This document shows, in pieces, positions 33,122 to 43,322 of a stretch of 64,000 bases of DNA. The notes beneath the pieces were generated by a model. It had not been told where the DNA came from. It worked only from the letters and a program-made list of their open reading frames with translations, and made no database searches. The position numbers and the translations under genes are program-made. Source of the stretch: Mycobacterium sp. IS-3022 (lineage in GTDB: Bacteria; Actinomycetota; Actinomycetes; Mycobacteriales; Mycobacteriaceae); assembly GCF_001500065.1 (NCBI RefSeq), contig NZ_LQIN01000003.1, forward strand, positions 110,059 through 174,058, given 5' to 3'. The number at the start of each line of letters is the position of its first letter. Position 1 is the stretch's first letter.

Positions 33122-33408
33122 CACCGGCCCTCGCTTTCTCTCACGAGCTGCTTCAGCACCTGGTACGGCACGTTCTTCAAGGACGGGTGCCGGTAGAACG
33201 CGGCCTGCGTGCGTGCCCATTCAGGCTGTTGCTTGCATTCCCAGAGGATGCGTCGAGCCCGTTTCAAGCGGAACTCAGGCACAGGCCTTGTGTGGGCAAC
33301 CAGCTTTCCGTCTGTGTCGTAGGAAAACGTCGTCGGGCCTTTACATTTCTCTGGCGATAGTTCGTTGATCCGCAGGTCTGGCGTCCTACGGTCATTTCCC
33401 CTTGCCAT
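33121..33408 (-). CDS. Small satellite protein upstream of the ATPase
   Basis: 95 residues from ATG 33408 (reads MARGNDRRTPDL), overlapping the preceding gene by 17 nt and the ATPase start by one base. Basic and helical (FRLKRARRILWECKQQPEW, YQVLKQLVRESEGR). No family recognised. Tight coupling to the ATPase suggests a replication accessory such as a loader, but this is inference from position. Confidence 0.55.
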   Translation of the reverse strand: MARGNDRRTPDLRINELSPEKCKGPTTFSYDTDGKLVAHTRPVPEFRLKRARRILWECKQQPEWARTQAAFYRHPSLKNVPYQVLKQLVRESEGR

Positions 33409-33577
33409 TTTCAGCCTTGCGTCGTGCCCGTTGCGCCACTGCACGCGCATTCTCTTTCGCCTTGTATTCTGGGTCTAACCGGCGACGCCGGCGACGTTCG
33501 TTCTTTTTGTCGAGGAACTCGCGACGCTCAGGATCTAGATCTAATCGACGCGGTCGACCGGGTTTACCGTCAGCCAT
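33392..33577 (-). CDS. Small highly basic satellite protein
   Basis: 61 residues from ATG 33577 with RBS TAGGAG. Very rich in Arg and Lys (GRPRRLDLDPERREFL, NERRRRRRLDPEYK, RARRKAENGKGK). Probably a nucleic-acid-binding helix. The following gene starts inside its 3' end. The 194 bp on its other side (33578-33771) hold only frames under 25 codons and nothing I would call. Confidence 0.5.
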   Translation of the reverse strand: MADGKPGRPRRLDLDPERREFLDKKNERRRRRRLDPEYKAKENARAVAQRARRKAENGKGK

Positions 33578-33771
33578 ATCTGCATCTCCTATTCATGCCG
33601 CTAATCGTAACGATGGCGGTCTCCCATTCATTAACAGCGGAATTGACGTGCAAGAATGTGTTTTCTACCAAGCATCCCCACGCAATTCAGACATGGGCAC
33701 GTTGGCTGTTATTCAGGGTGTTATTGCAGGCGCTGAGGTCGCTTCAGACGTCCGCATGATGCGAACGTGCA

Positions 33772-33999
33772 TCATTCGTCCGACGCGTTGAGTAAGTCGC
33801 GCCATTCGGCGTCTAGACGCTCGACAGGTGCCACCAGCACTTGCATGTGCCCGTTGTCGCATTCGAGGACATGACGGGAGAACACGTAGTCCCCGTTCGT
33901 GTAGTACTGCGAGTGCGACGAGGTTATGGGCGCACAGCACGTCACGCACTGGGGCAGCTCGTTGCCCTTCAACAGAACTGAGACTTCGGTCGTGCTCAT
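33772..33999 (-). CDS. Small zinc-ribbon-like satellite protein
   Basis: 75 residues from ATG 33999, overlapping the upstream gene by 4 nt (ATGA). Cysteines in CVTCCAP and His/Cys in HVLECDNGHMQV suggest a single zinc ribbon. Rest of the chain: start STTEVSVLLKGNELP, end ERLDAEWRDLL. No family identified. Confidence 0.55.
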   Translation of the reverse strand: MSTTEVSVLLKGNELPQCVTCCAPITSSHSQYYTNGDYVFSRHVLECDNGHMQVLVAPVERLDAEWRDLLNASDE

Positions 34000-34406
34000 G
34001 AGATCGTCATCCGATGCCCGTTCCTGCGGCGACCGTCATCCTCGTAGCCGCGTTCTTGGGCCTCGTTGACGAAGAATCCATGCTCGGGGCATATGTAGAC
34101 GAAGAGGCTGATGCCGACGTGCCAGCCTCGTTTGGTCGGAACACCGGCCGCGCCCTCGTACTGGAACTCGCAACGGGCGTGCGGTTGAGAAACCTCGCCG
34201 CACTTCCTGCATGGCACCGGCTTGAGGGGCGGGGCGTCGATTCCGATGTCCGACAAGTCCCAGGCGATGAACCAAGGCCCAGCGACCCTTTCGTAGCCGT
34301 CTGGAACTTTCGCCGACCATGTGCGGCTCATCGCTTGATCTATCGTCGGAGGCGTCGGATCCCATTTCCGAAAGTCCTCCATGATGGCTTCCTCTTCGGA
34401 CGTCAT
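33996..34406 (-). CDS. Satellite protein with CxxC and CxxH motifs
   Basis: 136 residues from ATG 34406 (GAAGGA upstream; start overlaps the previous stop as ATGA). Acidic N-terminus (TSEEEAIMEDFRKWDP), conserved-looking middle (YERVAGPWFIAWDLSDIG), then CRKCGEVSQPHARCEF and YICPEHGFFV, consistent with one bound zinc. Unknown family. Confidence 0.55.
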   Translation of the reverse strand: MTSEEEAIMEDFRKWDPTPPTIDQAMSRTWSAKVPDGYERVAGPWFIAWDLSDIGIDAPPLKPVPCRKCGEVSQPHARCEFQYEGAAGVPTKRGWHVGISLFVYICPEHGFFVNEAQERGYEDDGRRRNGHRMTIS

Positions 34407-34564
34407 TTGTTGTCCTTCACCCAGTCTTCGAGGTCGAGGTACAGGCACGTGACGATGGTGTCGACTCGGTGCAACGGACGCGCCATGCGGCCCACCACGT
34501 GGACTAACGGCTTGGCCACACGAAGCAGGAGTTCAGCTGCGCGGATCTGTTCGGCCTTGGTCAT
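34403..34564 (-). CDS. 53-residue helical satellite protein
   Basis: ATG 34564 to TGA 34403-34405, with the start overlapping the preceding stop and the stop overlapping the next start (both ATGA). The product (MTKAEQIRAAELLLRV..., VDTIVTCLYLDLEDWV) is a convincing amphipathic/hydrophobic helical protein. Too small for family assignment, but its place in the overlapped chain makes it very likely real. Confidence 0.5.
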   Translation of the reverse strand: MTKAEQIRAAELLLRVAKPLVHVVGRMARPLHRVDTIVTCLYLDLEDWVKDNK

Positions 34565-34692
34565 TTCTTGCCTTTCAATTTGTCGAGCACGGCGTCTCGC
34601 TCGGTCTTGTTCTGTGTGGGAATGGTTGAGTCCCTCGCCTTCTTGCCCTTGGGGACTGTGCGTTTGACGCCTCGCCCGGTTCGTCCGGTCAT
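34561..34692 (-). CDS. 43-residue basic satellite protein
   Basis: ATG 34692 to TGA 34561-34563. Starts 4 nt inside the excisionase-like gene (ATGA) and overlaps the next gene the same way. Lys/Arg/Thr-rich (GRGVKRTVPKGKKARD, DAVLDKLKGKK). Unknown role; possibly binds nucleic acid. Confidence 0.45.
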   Translation of the reverse strand: MTGRTGRGVKRTVPKGKKARDSTIPTQNKTERDAVLDKLKGKK

Positions 34693-34862
34693 TCGCGGAG
34701 GCTCTCGATGTACGCGTTCACGTCGGATTCTCGGTACTTACGGAGGCGTCCGACGCTGACGCTGCGCAGTTCACCGCTCTGCGTGAGGTAGTACAGCTTC
34801 GTCGGCCCGACGCCGAGGACTTTCTGGACTTGCGCACGGCTGAGTAGACGGTCGACGGCCAT
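34689..34862 (-). CDS. Excisionase-like MerR/HTH_17 protein
   Basis: 57 residues from ATG 34862 with RBS GGAAGGA. Compact winged helix of the excisionase (HTH_17) type: LLSRAQVQKVLGVGPTKLYYL, then wing GELRSVSVGRLRKYRESDV and AYIESL. It is the first gene of the early operon, transcribed away from the XRE repressor. Likely the recombination directionality factor for the integrase, an early gene activator, or both. Confidence 0.7.
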   Translation of the reverse strand: MAVDRLLSRAQVQKVLGVGPTKLYYLTQSGELRSVSVGRLRKYRESDVNAYIESLRE

Positions 34863-34880
34863 TGCAATCCTTCCTGTGTA

Positions 34881-34972
34881 GATTTGTCACAATGTGTTTG
34901 CTTTCACCGTCGAATGTACGCAATCAGCATGAACTACGCAATATTAAGCAAGATTGTGATAAACTAACACAA
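34881..34972. promoter_or_regulatory. Divergent repressor/early promoter region with operators
   Basis: Repressor side: TAAACT (34960-34965) is 6 nt before ATG 34972, and inverted arms TTGTG (34954-34958) and CACAA (34968-34972) enclose it. Early side: minus-strand TACATT (34918-34913) is a -10 candidate, with a second related site TTGTCACAA (34884-34892) between it and the excisionase start. Shared TTGTGA half-sites suggest one repressor binding both. Confidence 0.55.
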
Positions 34973-35463
34973 TGATCGACACGAAACCGCCCTCTTGGAG
35001 GGATGATGTGAACGCACGCATAGCGCGGGCGATCAAGGCCGCACGCGGGGACAGGTCCGCTCAGGTGATCGCGGATGAGACTGCGCGCCTGGGCTTCCCG
35101 ATCACGCGTGACACCATCGCCAACATCGAGAACGGCCGCAAGAAGTCAGTCGATGTGCCCGAGCTGATCGTGCTGGCCAAAGCGCTTGGGGTGCCGCCCC
35201 TTCGACTGATCTACCCCGACCTCGTTGATAGTCCTGTGCAGGCCTATCCGGGTGTGGACAGTACGTCTGGCGATGCCGCGCTCGCCTTCTCGGGCTACGA
35301 CGACGAGGACATGCGGATGCTGTTCGATTTGCGTGCTGCACGTGACCAGTACGAGCGATACGGCATGAGCGACAACGAGATTGAACGGGATAACGCACGA
35401 CAGACACGCTCGATGGCCGAGCGTTTCGCACGCAACAAGGGATGGGTGGTCAACGATGGCTAG
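34972..35463 (+). CDS. XRE-family HTH repressor of the satellite
   Basis: 163 residues from ATG 34972, no RBS, -10 at 6 nt, so leaderless. HTH_XRE in residues about 27-85: SAQVIADETARLGFPITRDTIANIENG and PELIVLAKALGVPPLRL. The C-terminal half is charged and helical, without a LexA/CI-type self-cleaving protease (no S-K dyad seen at this length). It faces the excisionase-led operon and likely keeps the element quiet. Its last codons overlap the integrase start by 8 nt, so immunity and integration are coupled. Confidence 0.8.
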   Translation: MIDTKPPSWRDDVNARIARAIKAARGDRSAQVIADETARLGFPITRDTIANIENGRKKSVDVPELIVLAKALGVPPLRLIYPDLVDSPVQAYPGVDSTSGDAALAFSGYDDEDMRMLFDLRAARDQYERYGMSDNEIERDNARQTRSMAERFARNKGWVVNDG

Positions 35464-36637
35464 GCAACAGCTACCCCCGCAGATCAAGAAGCGCACGACG
35501 CGCACGGGGGAGACCCGGTACGAGGTCATCACTTCGGTTGGCGTCGATCCGATCACCGGACGACGGCGACAGAGTCGCAAGCGCTACGCCACTGAACGAG
35601 AGGCTCGCGATGCCCTCACGTCGATCCAGCACGACGTGGCGACCCACACCTACGTCCCGCGCAAGGCAGTCACCGTCGAGGAGCTGTGCGCCGACTGGCT
35701 CGACTCGCTGCACAACGCCCGTCCCACAACGCTCAACGCGTATCGCTTCAGCCTCGCGCCACTACGCGAACGACACGGCGACTTGCCCGCCCAACAACTG
35801 ACCCGCGCACATCTCGACCGGTTGCTCACGGACCTCAGAAAGGGAGGCGTGCTGCCCACACCGGGCGGCAAGCGCGTGCGGCGTGCCTGGTCCTCGCGGT
35901 CGCTGAACAAGGGCGTGGACGCGTGGCGCGCTGTTCTCGACTACGCCATCGAGCGACGGGACCTCAATCACAACCCAGCGGCGGGAATGAAGAAAGTGCA
36001 GCGCGTCCGGACAGAGATGCAGACGTACACGCCCGCCGAGATTCAACAGGTGCTTCGCTATGCCGACAACGACCGGATTGGCCACGTCTGGTACCTCGCG
36101 CTGTCGGGTCTGCGTCGTGGTGAACTCGCCGGGCTGCGATGGTCCGACGTCGACTTCACCGCCCAGACGCTGACGATCCGCAACAACCGCGTTCAAGCTG
36201 GCGCGGGCACCGTCCTTGAGGGCCCCACGAAGACCTCATCGTCACGTCGCACGTTACCGCTCGACGACGTGCTGTTGGGCGTGCTGAGACGCGCTCAGCG
36301 TGTTTCGTCGTCGTCCTACGTCGCGGTGAACGAAGTGGGGGAGCCGTACACGCCCGATTCGCTCACGCGAATGTGGCGCAAGATGACGAAGGCGGCCGGC
36401 GTTCGACCGATCCGGTTGCACGATGCGCGCCACACAGCTGCGACAGCAATGCACCTCCGAGGCGTACCCCTCGCGGTGATCGCCAAGTGGATCGGGCATG
36501 CCGACGCATCGACCACGGCACGCCTGTACGCACACAGCCAGGACGACGCGTTGAAGGACGCCGCGGGCATTCTCGGAACAGTTGTGACATCGGGTGTGAC
36601 AACGGGACGCCCGGTGCTCACAGTCGTGGGGGAGTGA
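35456..36637 (+). CDS. int: Tyrosine-type phage integrase
   Basis: 393 residues from ATG 35456. N-terminal arm-binding domain (KRTTRTGETRYEVITSVG...), core-binding SAM-like domain (about 72-172; VTVEELCADWLDSL), catalytic domain with Arg220 (SGLRRGE), Lys259 region, His322-x-x-Arg325 (LHDARH), His348 (WIGHAD) and nucleophile Tyr358 (ARLYAH). All residues present, so it should be active. It ends 34 bp before the attR core and inserts the element into tRNA-Arg(CCG), restoring the tRNA 3' end. Its 3' end contains the right arm-type repeats. Confidence 0.93.
   Translation: MARQQLPPQIKKRTTRTGETRYEVITSVGVDPITGRRRQSRKRYATEREARDALTSIQHDVATHTYVPRKAVTVEELCADWLDSLHNARPTTLNAYRFSLAPLRERHGDLPAQQLTRAHLDRLLTDLRKGGVLPTPGGKRVRRAWSSRSLNKGVDAWRAVLDYAIERRDLNHNPAAGMKKVQRVRTEMQTYTPAEIQQVLRYADNDRIGHVWYLALSGLRRGELAGLRWSDVDFTAQTLTIRNNRVQAGAGTVLEGPTKTSSSRRTLPLDDVLLGVLRRAQRVSSSSYVAVNEVGEPYTPDSLTRMWRKMTKAAGVRPIRLHDARHTAATAMHLRGVPLAVIAKWIGHADASTTARLYAHSQDDALKDAAGILGTVVTSGVTTGRPVLTVVGE
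36582..36607 (+). promoter_or_regulatory. Candidate integrase arm-type sites, right
   Basis: GTGACATCG at 36584 and GTGACAACG at 36596, same 12-bp period and orientation as the left pair at 27136/27148. They lie within the int coding end. Confidence 0.55.
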
Positions 36638-36671
36638 CGGTGCGTAGCTGCACGTCAGAGGTATTTTTAAG

Positions 36672-36719
36672 AGTGCCCCCGGCAGGATTCGAACCTGCGG
36701 CCTTCTGCTCCGGAGGCAG
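36672..36719. repeat. attR: 48-bp core inside tRNA-Arg
   Basis: Exact duplicate of 26979-27026. It supplies the anticodon arm, T arm, acceptor 3' strand and a few bases beyond, so the tRNA stays whole after integration. Confidence 0.9.
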
Positions 36720-36746
36720 ACGCTCTATCCCCTGAGCTACGGGGGC
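36674..36746 (-). tRNA. tRNA-Arg (anticodon CCG)
   Basis: Reading the minus strand from 36746: 7-bp acceptor GCCCCCG / CGGGGGC, D arm GCTC...GAGC, anticodon stem TCTGC / GCAGA around loop CTCCGGA (anticodon CCG), T arm GCAGG-TTCGAAT-CCTGC, discriminator A; 73 nt, CCA not encoded. Decodes CGG. Target site of the satellite and neighbour of argS. Confidence 0.95.
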
Positions 36747-36832
36747 GCACAAGAAGCGGCGCCGATGGGCCTGCACAGCCTAACGCATCCAGAGCACCGG
36801 GAACGGATTCGGGGGCTGACCACCGAAGACCA

Positions 36833-36838
36833 TAGGAT
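36833..36838 (+). promoter_or_regulatory. -10 hexamer of argS
   Basis: TAGGAT (TANNNT) ends 8 nt before GTG 36847; transcription would start within a few bases of the start codon. Confidence 0.4.
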
Positions 36839-36846
36839 GGACCCTC

Positions 36847-38499
36847 GTGACCCCCGCCGATCTGGCCGACCTGCTCAAGACCACCGCCGCCGCGGTGCTG
36901 GCCGAGCATGGACTCGACGCGTCAGCGCTGCCGGAAACGGTCACCGTCGAACGTCCGCGCAACCCCGACCACGGCGACTATGCCACCAACTTGGCGCTTC
37001 AGGTCGGCAAGAAGGTCGGCGCCAACCCGCGGGAGCTGGCCGGCTGGCTGGCCACCGCGCTGGCCGACCAAGACGGCATCGCCGCCGCCGACGTCGCCGG
37101 CCCGGGCTTCGTCAACCTGCGCCTCGAGGCGTCGGCGCAGAACGTCATCGTGACCGACGTCCTGGCGGCCGGGGCTGACTACGGCCACTCCGATGCGCTC
37201 GGCGGTCAGCACATCAACCTCGAGTTCGTCTCGGCCAACCCCACCGGCCCGATACACATCGGCGGCACCAGGTGGGCCGCGGTCGGCGACGCGCTCGGCA
37301 GGCTGTTGTCCACCCAGGGCGCCCGAGTCGTACGCGAGTACTACTTCAACGACCACGGCGCGCAGATCGACCGGTTCACCAACTCGCTGATCGCAGCGGC
37401 CAAGGGCGAACCGACTCCCGACGACGGCTACGCCGGCGACTACATCAAGGACATCGCCGCCGCTGTGCTCGCCAAGGAACCCGACGCGCTCTCTCTGCCC
37501 GACGCCGAGATGCGGGAGACGTTCCGCGCCATCGGCGTCGACCTGATGTTCACCCACATCAAGCAGTCCCTGCACGACTTCGGCACCGACTTCGACGTCT
37601 ACACGCATGAAGATTCGATGCACACCTCCGGCCGCGTCGAGCAGGCCATCGCACGCCTTCGCGACGCCGGCAGCATCTATGAGAAGGATGACGCAATCTG
37701 GTTGCGCACCACCGACTTCGGTGACGACAAGGACCGCGTCGTCATCAAGCGCGACGGTGCACCGGCCTACATTGCCGCCGACATCGCCTACTACCTCGAC
37801 AAGCGCGAGCGCGGATTCGACCTGTGTATCTACATGCTCGGCGCCGACCATCACGGCTACATCGCACGGCTCAAGGCGGTCGCGGCTGCGCTGGGGGAGG
37901 ACCCGGCCACGGTCGAGGTGCTGATCGGCCAGATGGTCAACCTGGTCCGCGAGGGTCAACCGGTCCGGATGAGCAAGCGGGCGGGCACGGTGATCACGCT
38001 CGACGATCTGGTCGAGGCCATCGGCGTCGATGCCGCCCGCTACTCGCTGATCCGCTCCTCGGTCGACAGCCCGATCGACATCGACCTCGAACTGTGGTCA
38101 TCGGCATCCAACGAAAACCCGGTCTACTACGTGCAATACGCGCACGCCCGACTTTCCGCTCTGGCCCGCAATGCCGCCGAACTGGGCGTCGTGGCCGACA
38201 CCGCGAACCTTCAGCTGCTGAACCACGACAAGGAAGGCACGCTGATCCGCAACCTCGGGGAGTTCCCCCGGGTGCTCAAAACCGCTGCGTCGCTGCGTGA
38301 ACCGCACCGCATCTCGCGCTACCTCGAGGATCTGGCCGGTGACTACCACCGGTTCTACGACTCCTGCCGAGTGCTACCCCAAGGCGACGAGGCACCGAAC
38401 GAACTGCACGCCGCGCGCCTGGCACTGTGTCAGGCCACTCGCCAGGTGATCGCGAACGGGCTGGGCATGCTCGGCGTCACGGCTCCGGAGCGCATGTGA
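36847..38499 (+). CDS. argS: Arginyl-tRNA synthetase
   Basis: 550 residues from GTG 36847. Class I synthetase: N-terminal additional domain, HIGH-type motif in [18 protein letters not shown]-type motif RMSKRAGTV, and C-terminal DALR anticodon-binding domain ending [13 protein letters not shown]. Charges tRNA-Arg in the cytoplasm; one of its substrates is encoded 100 bp upstream. Equivalent to Rv1292. The stop overlaps the lysA start (GTGA), beginning the argS-lysA-hom-thrC-thrB operon. Confidence 0.96.
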   Translation: MTPADLADLLKTTAAAVLAEHGLDASALPETVTVERPRNPDHGDYATNLALQVGKKVGANPRELAGWLATALADQDGIAAADVAGPGFVNLRLEASAQNVIVTDVLAAGADYGHSDALGGQHINLEFVSANPTGPIHIGGTRWAAVGDALGRLLSTQGARVVREYYFNDHGAQIDRFTNSLIAAAKGEPTPDDGYAGDYIKDIAAAVLAKEPDALSLPDAEMRETFRAIGVDLMFTHIKQSLHDFGTDFDVYTHEDSMHTSGRVEQAIARLRDAGSIYEKDDAIWLRTTDFGDDKDRVVIKRDGAPAYIAADIAYYLDKRERGFDLCIYMLGADHHGYIARLKAVAAALGEDPATVEVLIGQMVNLVREGQPVRMSKRAGTVITLDDLVEAIGVDAARYSLIRSSVDSPIDIDLELWSSASNENPVYYVQYAHARLSALARNAAELGVVADTANLQLLNHDKEGTLIRNLGEFPRVLKTAASLREPHRISRYLEDLAGDYHRFYDSCRVLPQGDEAPNELHAARLALCQATRQVIANGLGMLGVTAPERM

Positions 38500-39914
38500 T
38501 CGCCCATCCCGCCGGCCCCCGGCATGCCGAAGAGGTACACCACGGCGGTGCTCCGCCGCGCCCGCAGTCGCCTGCCGAACTGCTGCTGCTGGCGCCGAAC
38601 GTCTGGCCGCGCAGCACCGTTCGGAACGGCGACGGCGTCGTGTCGATCGGCGGCGTGCCAGTCAGCGACATCGCCGCGGAATTCGGCACGCCGACGTTCG
38701 TGGTCGACGAGGACGACTTCCGTTCGCGCTGCCGCGAGATCGCCGCTGCGTTCGGTGGCGGCGAGAACGTGCGGTACGCCGCCAAGGCGTTCATGTGCAC
38801 CGAAGTCGCCCGCTGGATCGCCGAAGAGGGCCTCTCGCTCGACGTGGCCAGCGGTGGCGAGATGGCCGTCGCCCTGTACGGCGACTTCCCCGCCGCGCGA
38901 ATCGCCTTGCACGGCAACAACAAATCGATCGCCGAGTTGACCGCCGCGGTCGAGGCAGGAATCGAGCACGTGGTGGTCGACTCGGTGACCGAGATCGAGC
39001 GGCTCGACGCGATCGCCGGCGCCGCCGGCGTCGTACAGGACGTCCTGATCCGCGTCACCGTCGGCGTCGAGGCCCACACCCACGAGTTCATCTCCACCGC
39101 GCACGAGGACCAGAAGTTCGGGTTGTCACTGGCCAGCGGTGCGGCGATGGATGCCGTGCGGCGGGTCTTCGAAACCGACCACCTGCGCCTGAAAGGCCTG
39201 CACAGCCACATCGGATCACAGATCTTCGACGTCGCCGGTTTCGAGATCGCCGCGCACCGCGTGATCGGCCTTCTGCGAGATGTGGTCGCCGAGTTCGGCG
39301 TCGACAAGACGGCCCAGATGTCCATCGTCGACCTCGGTGGCGGCCTGGGCATCTCGTATCTGCCGCAGGACGATCCGCCGCCGATCGCCGACCTCGCGGC
39401 CAAGCTCGAGGCGATCGTGCGCCACGAATCGGCTGCCGTCGGCCTGCCCGCACCGCGGCTGGTGGTCGAACCGGGTCGGGCCATCGCCGGCCCCGGTACG
39501 ATCACGCTGTATGAGGTCGGCACCGTCAAGGATGTCGCCGTCAGCCCGACCGCGCATCGCCGCTACGTCAGCGTGGACGGTGGAATGAGCGACAACATCC
39601 GCACGTCACTCTACGGTGCGGAGTATGACGTCCGACTGGTCTCGCGCGTCACCGACGCCGCGCCGGCACTCGCCCGCGTCGTCGGAAAGCATTGCGAGAG
39701 CGGCGACATCGTGGTGCGGGATACCTGGGTGCCCGATGACATCGAGGCCGGCGACCTCTTGGGCGTCGCGGCTACCGGCGCTTACTGCTATTCGATGTCG
39801 AGCCGTTACAACCTGATCGGCCGTCCCGCTGTGGTGGCCGTGCGCGATGGGCGGGCCCGCCTGATCTTGCGCCGGGAGACGGTCGACGATCTGCTGAGTC
39901 TGGAAGTGAGGTAA
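38496..39914 (+). CDS. lysA: Diaminopimelate decarboxylase
   Basis: 472 residues from GTG 38496. Fold III PLP enzyme making L-lysine from meso-diaminopimelate. PLP lysine in [21 protein letters not shown] and [11 protein letters not shown] shape the barrel site; [10 protein letters not shown] and the C-terminal CESGD with [12 protein letters not shown] bind substrate across the dimer. Orthologue of Rv1293, located between argS and hom. Confidence 0.96.
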   Translation: MIAHPAGPRHAEEVHHGGAPPRPQSPAELLLLAPNVWPRSTVRNGDGVVSIGGVPVSDIAAEFGTPTFVVDEDDFRSRCREIAAAFGGGENVRYAAKAFMCTEVARWIAEEGLSLDVASGGEMAVALYGDFPAARIALHGNNKSIAELTAAVEAGIEHVVVDSVTEIERLDAIAGAAGVVQDVLIRVTVGVEAHTHEFISTAHEDQKFGLSLASGAAMDAVRRVFETDHLRLKGLHSHIGSQIFDVAGFEIAAHRVIGLLRDVVAEFGVDKTAQMSIVDLGGGLGISYLPQDDPPPIADLAAKLEAIVRHESAAVGLPAPRLVVEPGRAIAGPGTITLYEVGTVKDVAVSPTAHRRYVSVDGGMSDNIRTSLYGAEYDVRLVSRVTDAAPALARVVGKHCESGDIVVRDTWVPDDIEAGDLLGVAATGAYCYSMSSRYNLIGRPAVVAVRDGRARLILRRETVDDLLSLEVR

Positions 39915-39916
39915 CC

Positions 39917-41242
39917 ATGACCGACCCCGACAAGCCCGTCGGCGTAGCGTTGCTCGGTTTGGGCAATGTCGGCAGCCAGGTGGCGCGCATCATCGAGGAG
40001 AGCGCCGACGACCTGGCCGCCCGCATCGGCGCCCCACTGGTGCTGCGCGGCGTCGGTGTCCGCCGGGTGGCCGACGACCGTGGGGTCCCCGTCGACATGC
40101 TCACCGACAACGTCGAAGAACTCGTCTCCCGCGACGACGTCGACATCGTCGTCGAGTTGATGGGACCAGTCGAGCCGGCGCGCAAGGCCATTTTGTCCGC
40201 GTTGGAGCAGGGCAAGTCCGTGGTCACCGCCAACAAGGCGTTGATGGCGGTGTCCACCGGCGAATTGGCGCAGGCGGCCGAAACCGCGCGGGTCGACCTG
40301 TATTTCGAAGCCGCGGTGGCCGGTGCGATCCCCGTCATCCGCCCGCTGACCCAGTCGCTGGCGGGGGATTCCGTGGTGCGGGTCGCGGGCATCGTCAACG
40401 GCACCACCAACTACATCCTCTCGGAGATGGACGGCACCGGCGCCGATTACGCCAGTGCGCTGGCCGACGCGAGCGCCCTTGGGTACGCCGAGGCCGACCC
40501 GACTGCCGACGTCGAGGGATACGACGCCGCGGCCAAGGCAGCGATTCTCGCCTCGATCGCCTTCCACACCCGGGTGACCGCCGACGACGTGTACCGCGAA
40601 GGCATCACCAAGGTCAGCACCGACGATTTCGAATCCGCAAAAGCGCTCGGCTGCACCATCAAGCTGCTGGCCATCTGCGAACGACTCACCGGCGACGAAG
40701 GACAGCAACGAGTTTCGGCGCGGGTGTACCCGGCGCTGGTGCCGTTGGAACATCCGCTCGCCGCCGTGAACGGCGCCTTCAACGCGGTGGTGGTCGAAGC
40801 CGAGGCCGCCGGGCGACTGATGTTCTACGGGCAGGGAGCCGGCGGTGCGCCCACCGCGTCGGCGGTGATGGGCGATCTCGTGATGGCGGCCCGTAACCGG
40901 GTGCAGGGCGGCCGCGGGCCGCGCGAATCGAAGTACGCCAAGTTGCCGATCGCACCGATCGGATTCATTCCGACCCGCTATTACGTGAACATGAACGTCG
41001 CCGATCGGGCCGGCGTGTTGTCCGCTGTAGCAGCCGAATTCGGCAAACGGGATGTCAGCATCGCCGAGGTGCGCCAGGAGGGCATGGTGGACGAGGGCGG
41101 TCAGCGTTGCGGGGCACGCATCGTCGTGGTGACCCATCAGGCCACCGACGCGGCGCTGTCGGAGACCGTGGCGGCGTTGGCGGATCTCGATGTGGTGCAG
41201 AGCATCAACAGCGTGCTCCGCATGGAGGGAACCAGCGAATGA
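39917..41242 (+). CDS. hom: Homoserine dehydrogenase
   Basis: 441 residues, RBS GAGG before ATG 39917. NAD(P)-binding [12 protein letters not shown], catalytic region [14 protein letters not shown] and [20 protein letters not shown], and a C-terminal ACT domain ([20 protein letters not shown]) that gives threonine feedback. Catalyses aspartate semialdehyde to homoserine, the branch toward Thr and Met. Rv1294 (annotated thrA) equivalent; its stop overlaps the thrC start (ATGA). Confidence 0.96.
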   Translation: MTDPDKPVGVALLGLGNVGSQVARIIEESADDLAARIGAPLVLRGVGVRRVADDRGVPVDMLTDNVEELVSRDDVDIVVELMGPVEPARKAILSALEQGKSVVTANKALMAVSTGELAQAAETARVDLYFEAAVAGAIPVIRPLTQSLAGDSVVRVAGIVNGTTNYILSEMDGTGADYASALADASALGYAEADPTADVEGYDAAAKAAILASIAFHTRVTADDVYREGITKVSTDDFESAKALGCTIKLLAICERLTGDEGQQRVSARVYPALVPLEHPLAAVNGAFNAVVVEAEAAGRLMFYGQGAGGAPTASAVMGDLVMAARNRVQGGRGPRESKYAKLPIAPIGFIPTRYYVNMNVADRAGVLSAVAAEFGKRDVSIAEVRQEGMVDEGGQRCGARIVVVTHQATDAALSETVAALADLDVVQSINSVLRMEGTSE

Positions 41243-42324
41243 GTACCGTACCGTCGTCGGCAGTGCACCAGCCTTGGCCCGGCCTGATCGCCGCTTATCG
41301 CGATCGGCTGCCGATCGAGAACGGCTGGACGCCGGTCACGCTTCGCGAGGGCGGCACTCCGCTGCTGCCGGCGCCGCGGCTCTCCGAATACACCGGCTGC
41401 ACAGTGCATCTGAAGGTCGAGGGCCTGAACCCCACCGGCTCGTTCAAGGATCGCGGCATGACCGTGGCGGTCACTGAGGCGGTGTCGCGCGGCCAAAAAG
41501 CGGTGCTGTGCGCATCGACGGGCAACACCTCGGCGTCGGCCGCCGCCTATGCGGCCAGGGCGGGTATCACCTGCGCGGTGCTGGTGCCGCAGGGCAAGAT
41601 CGCGATGGGCAAGTTGGCGCAGGCGGTCATGCACGGCGCCAAGATCATCCAGGTCGACGGCAACTTCGACGACTGTTTGGAGCTGGCGCGCAAGCTCACT
41701 GCCGACTTCCCGACGGTGTCACTGGTCAACTCGGTCAACCCGTACCGCATCGAAGGACAGAAGACCGCGGCTTTCGAAATCGTCGACGCCCTCGGCGCCG
41801 CACCCGACGTGCACTCGCTACCGGTCGGCAACGCGGGCAACATCACCGCCTACTGGAAGGGCTACACCGAGTACCACCGCGACGGGATCTCGGATCGGCT
41901 TCCCCGCATGCTGGGCACGCAAGCCGCCGGTGCGGCGCCACTCGTGCTCGGCGAACCGGTCAGCAGACCAGAGACAATCGCGACCGCGATCCGGATCGGT
42001 TCGCCCGCATCATGGGACACCGCGGTGGCGGCGCAGCAACAGTCCGGCGGTCGGTTCCTGGCCGCCACCGACGACGAGATCCTCGCGGCGTACCACCTGG
42101 TCGCGCGGACCGAGGGCGTGTTCGTCGAACCCGCATCGGCGGCCAGCATCGCCGGTCTGCTCAAGTCGATCGAGGACGGTTGGGTGGCCAAGGGTTCGAC
42201 CGTCGTGTGCACGGTGACCGGCAACGGGCTCAAGGACCCCGACACCGCCTTGAAGGGCATGCCGACGGTCATCGCGGTGCCCGTGGATCCTGTTGCCGTG
42301 GTCGAGCAGCTGGGATTGGTTTAG
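41239..42324 (+). CDS. thrC: Threonine synthase
   Basis: 361 residues from ATG 41239. Fold II PLP enzyme converting O-phosphohomoserine to threonine. PLP Lys in [11 protein letters not shown]; phosphate-binding loop [26 protein letters not shown] near the C-terminus. Short type without the plant-like N-terminal extension. Between hom and thrB, as Rv1295. Confidence 0.96.
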   Translation: MSTVPSSAVHQPWPGLIAAYRDRLPIENGWTPVTLREGGTPLLPAPRLSEYTGCTVHLKVEGLNPTGSFKDRGMTVAVTEAVSRGQKAVLCASTGNTSASAAAYAARAGITCAVLVPQGKIAMGKLAQAVMHGAKIIQVDGNFDDCLELARKLTADFPTVSLVNSVNPYRIEGQKTAAFEIVDALGAAPDVHSLPVGNAGNITAYWKGYTEYHRDGISDRLPRMLGTQAAGAAPLVLGEPVSRPETIATAIRIGSPASWDTAVAAQQQSGGRFLAATDDEILAAYHLVARTEGVFVEPASAASIAGLLKSIEDGWVAKGSTVVCTVTGNGLKDPDTALKGMPTVIAVPVDPVAVVEQLGLV

Positions 42325-43272
<948 letters not shown>

Positions 43273-43322
43273 CGGTGCCGCACAGCAGGGGTCACAGGAG
43301 CAACACGACGCACATGTCTTTC

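Larger units (their letters stand above)
26979..36719. mobile_element. Integrated phage satellite / phiRv1-phiRv2-like prophage element in tRNA-Arg
   Basis: Bounded by exact 48-bp direct repeats (26979-27026 and 36672-36719), the right one being the 3' part of an intact tRNA-Arg(CCG) gene. Element length repeat to repeat is 9693 bp. Inside: integrase beside attR, excisionase-like HTH, XRE repressor, seven tiny overlapping early genes, RecA/RepA-like ATPase, iteron cluster, HK97-fold capsid, HNH protein and a two-gene cargo. No portal, terminase, maturation protease, tail, holin or lysin. Size, integrase position and capsid-only structural content recall phiRv1/phiRv2 of M. tuberculosis; whether it mobilises with a helper phage is inference. 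Confidence 0.88.

Noticed and set aside
33713..33772. 20-codon ORF following the zinc-ribbon-like gene (TGATG overlap)
   Set aside because: Length and composition give no support beyond the overlap; left out as a gene.
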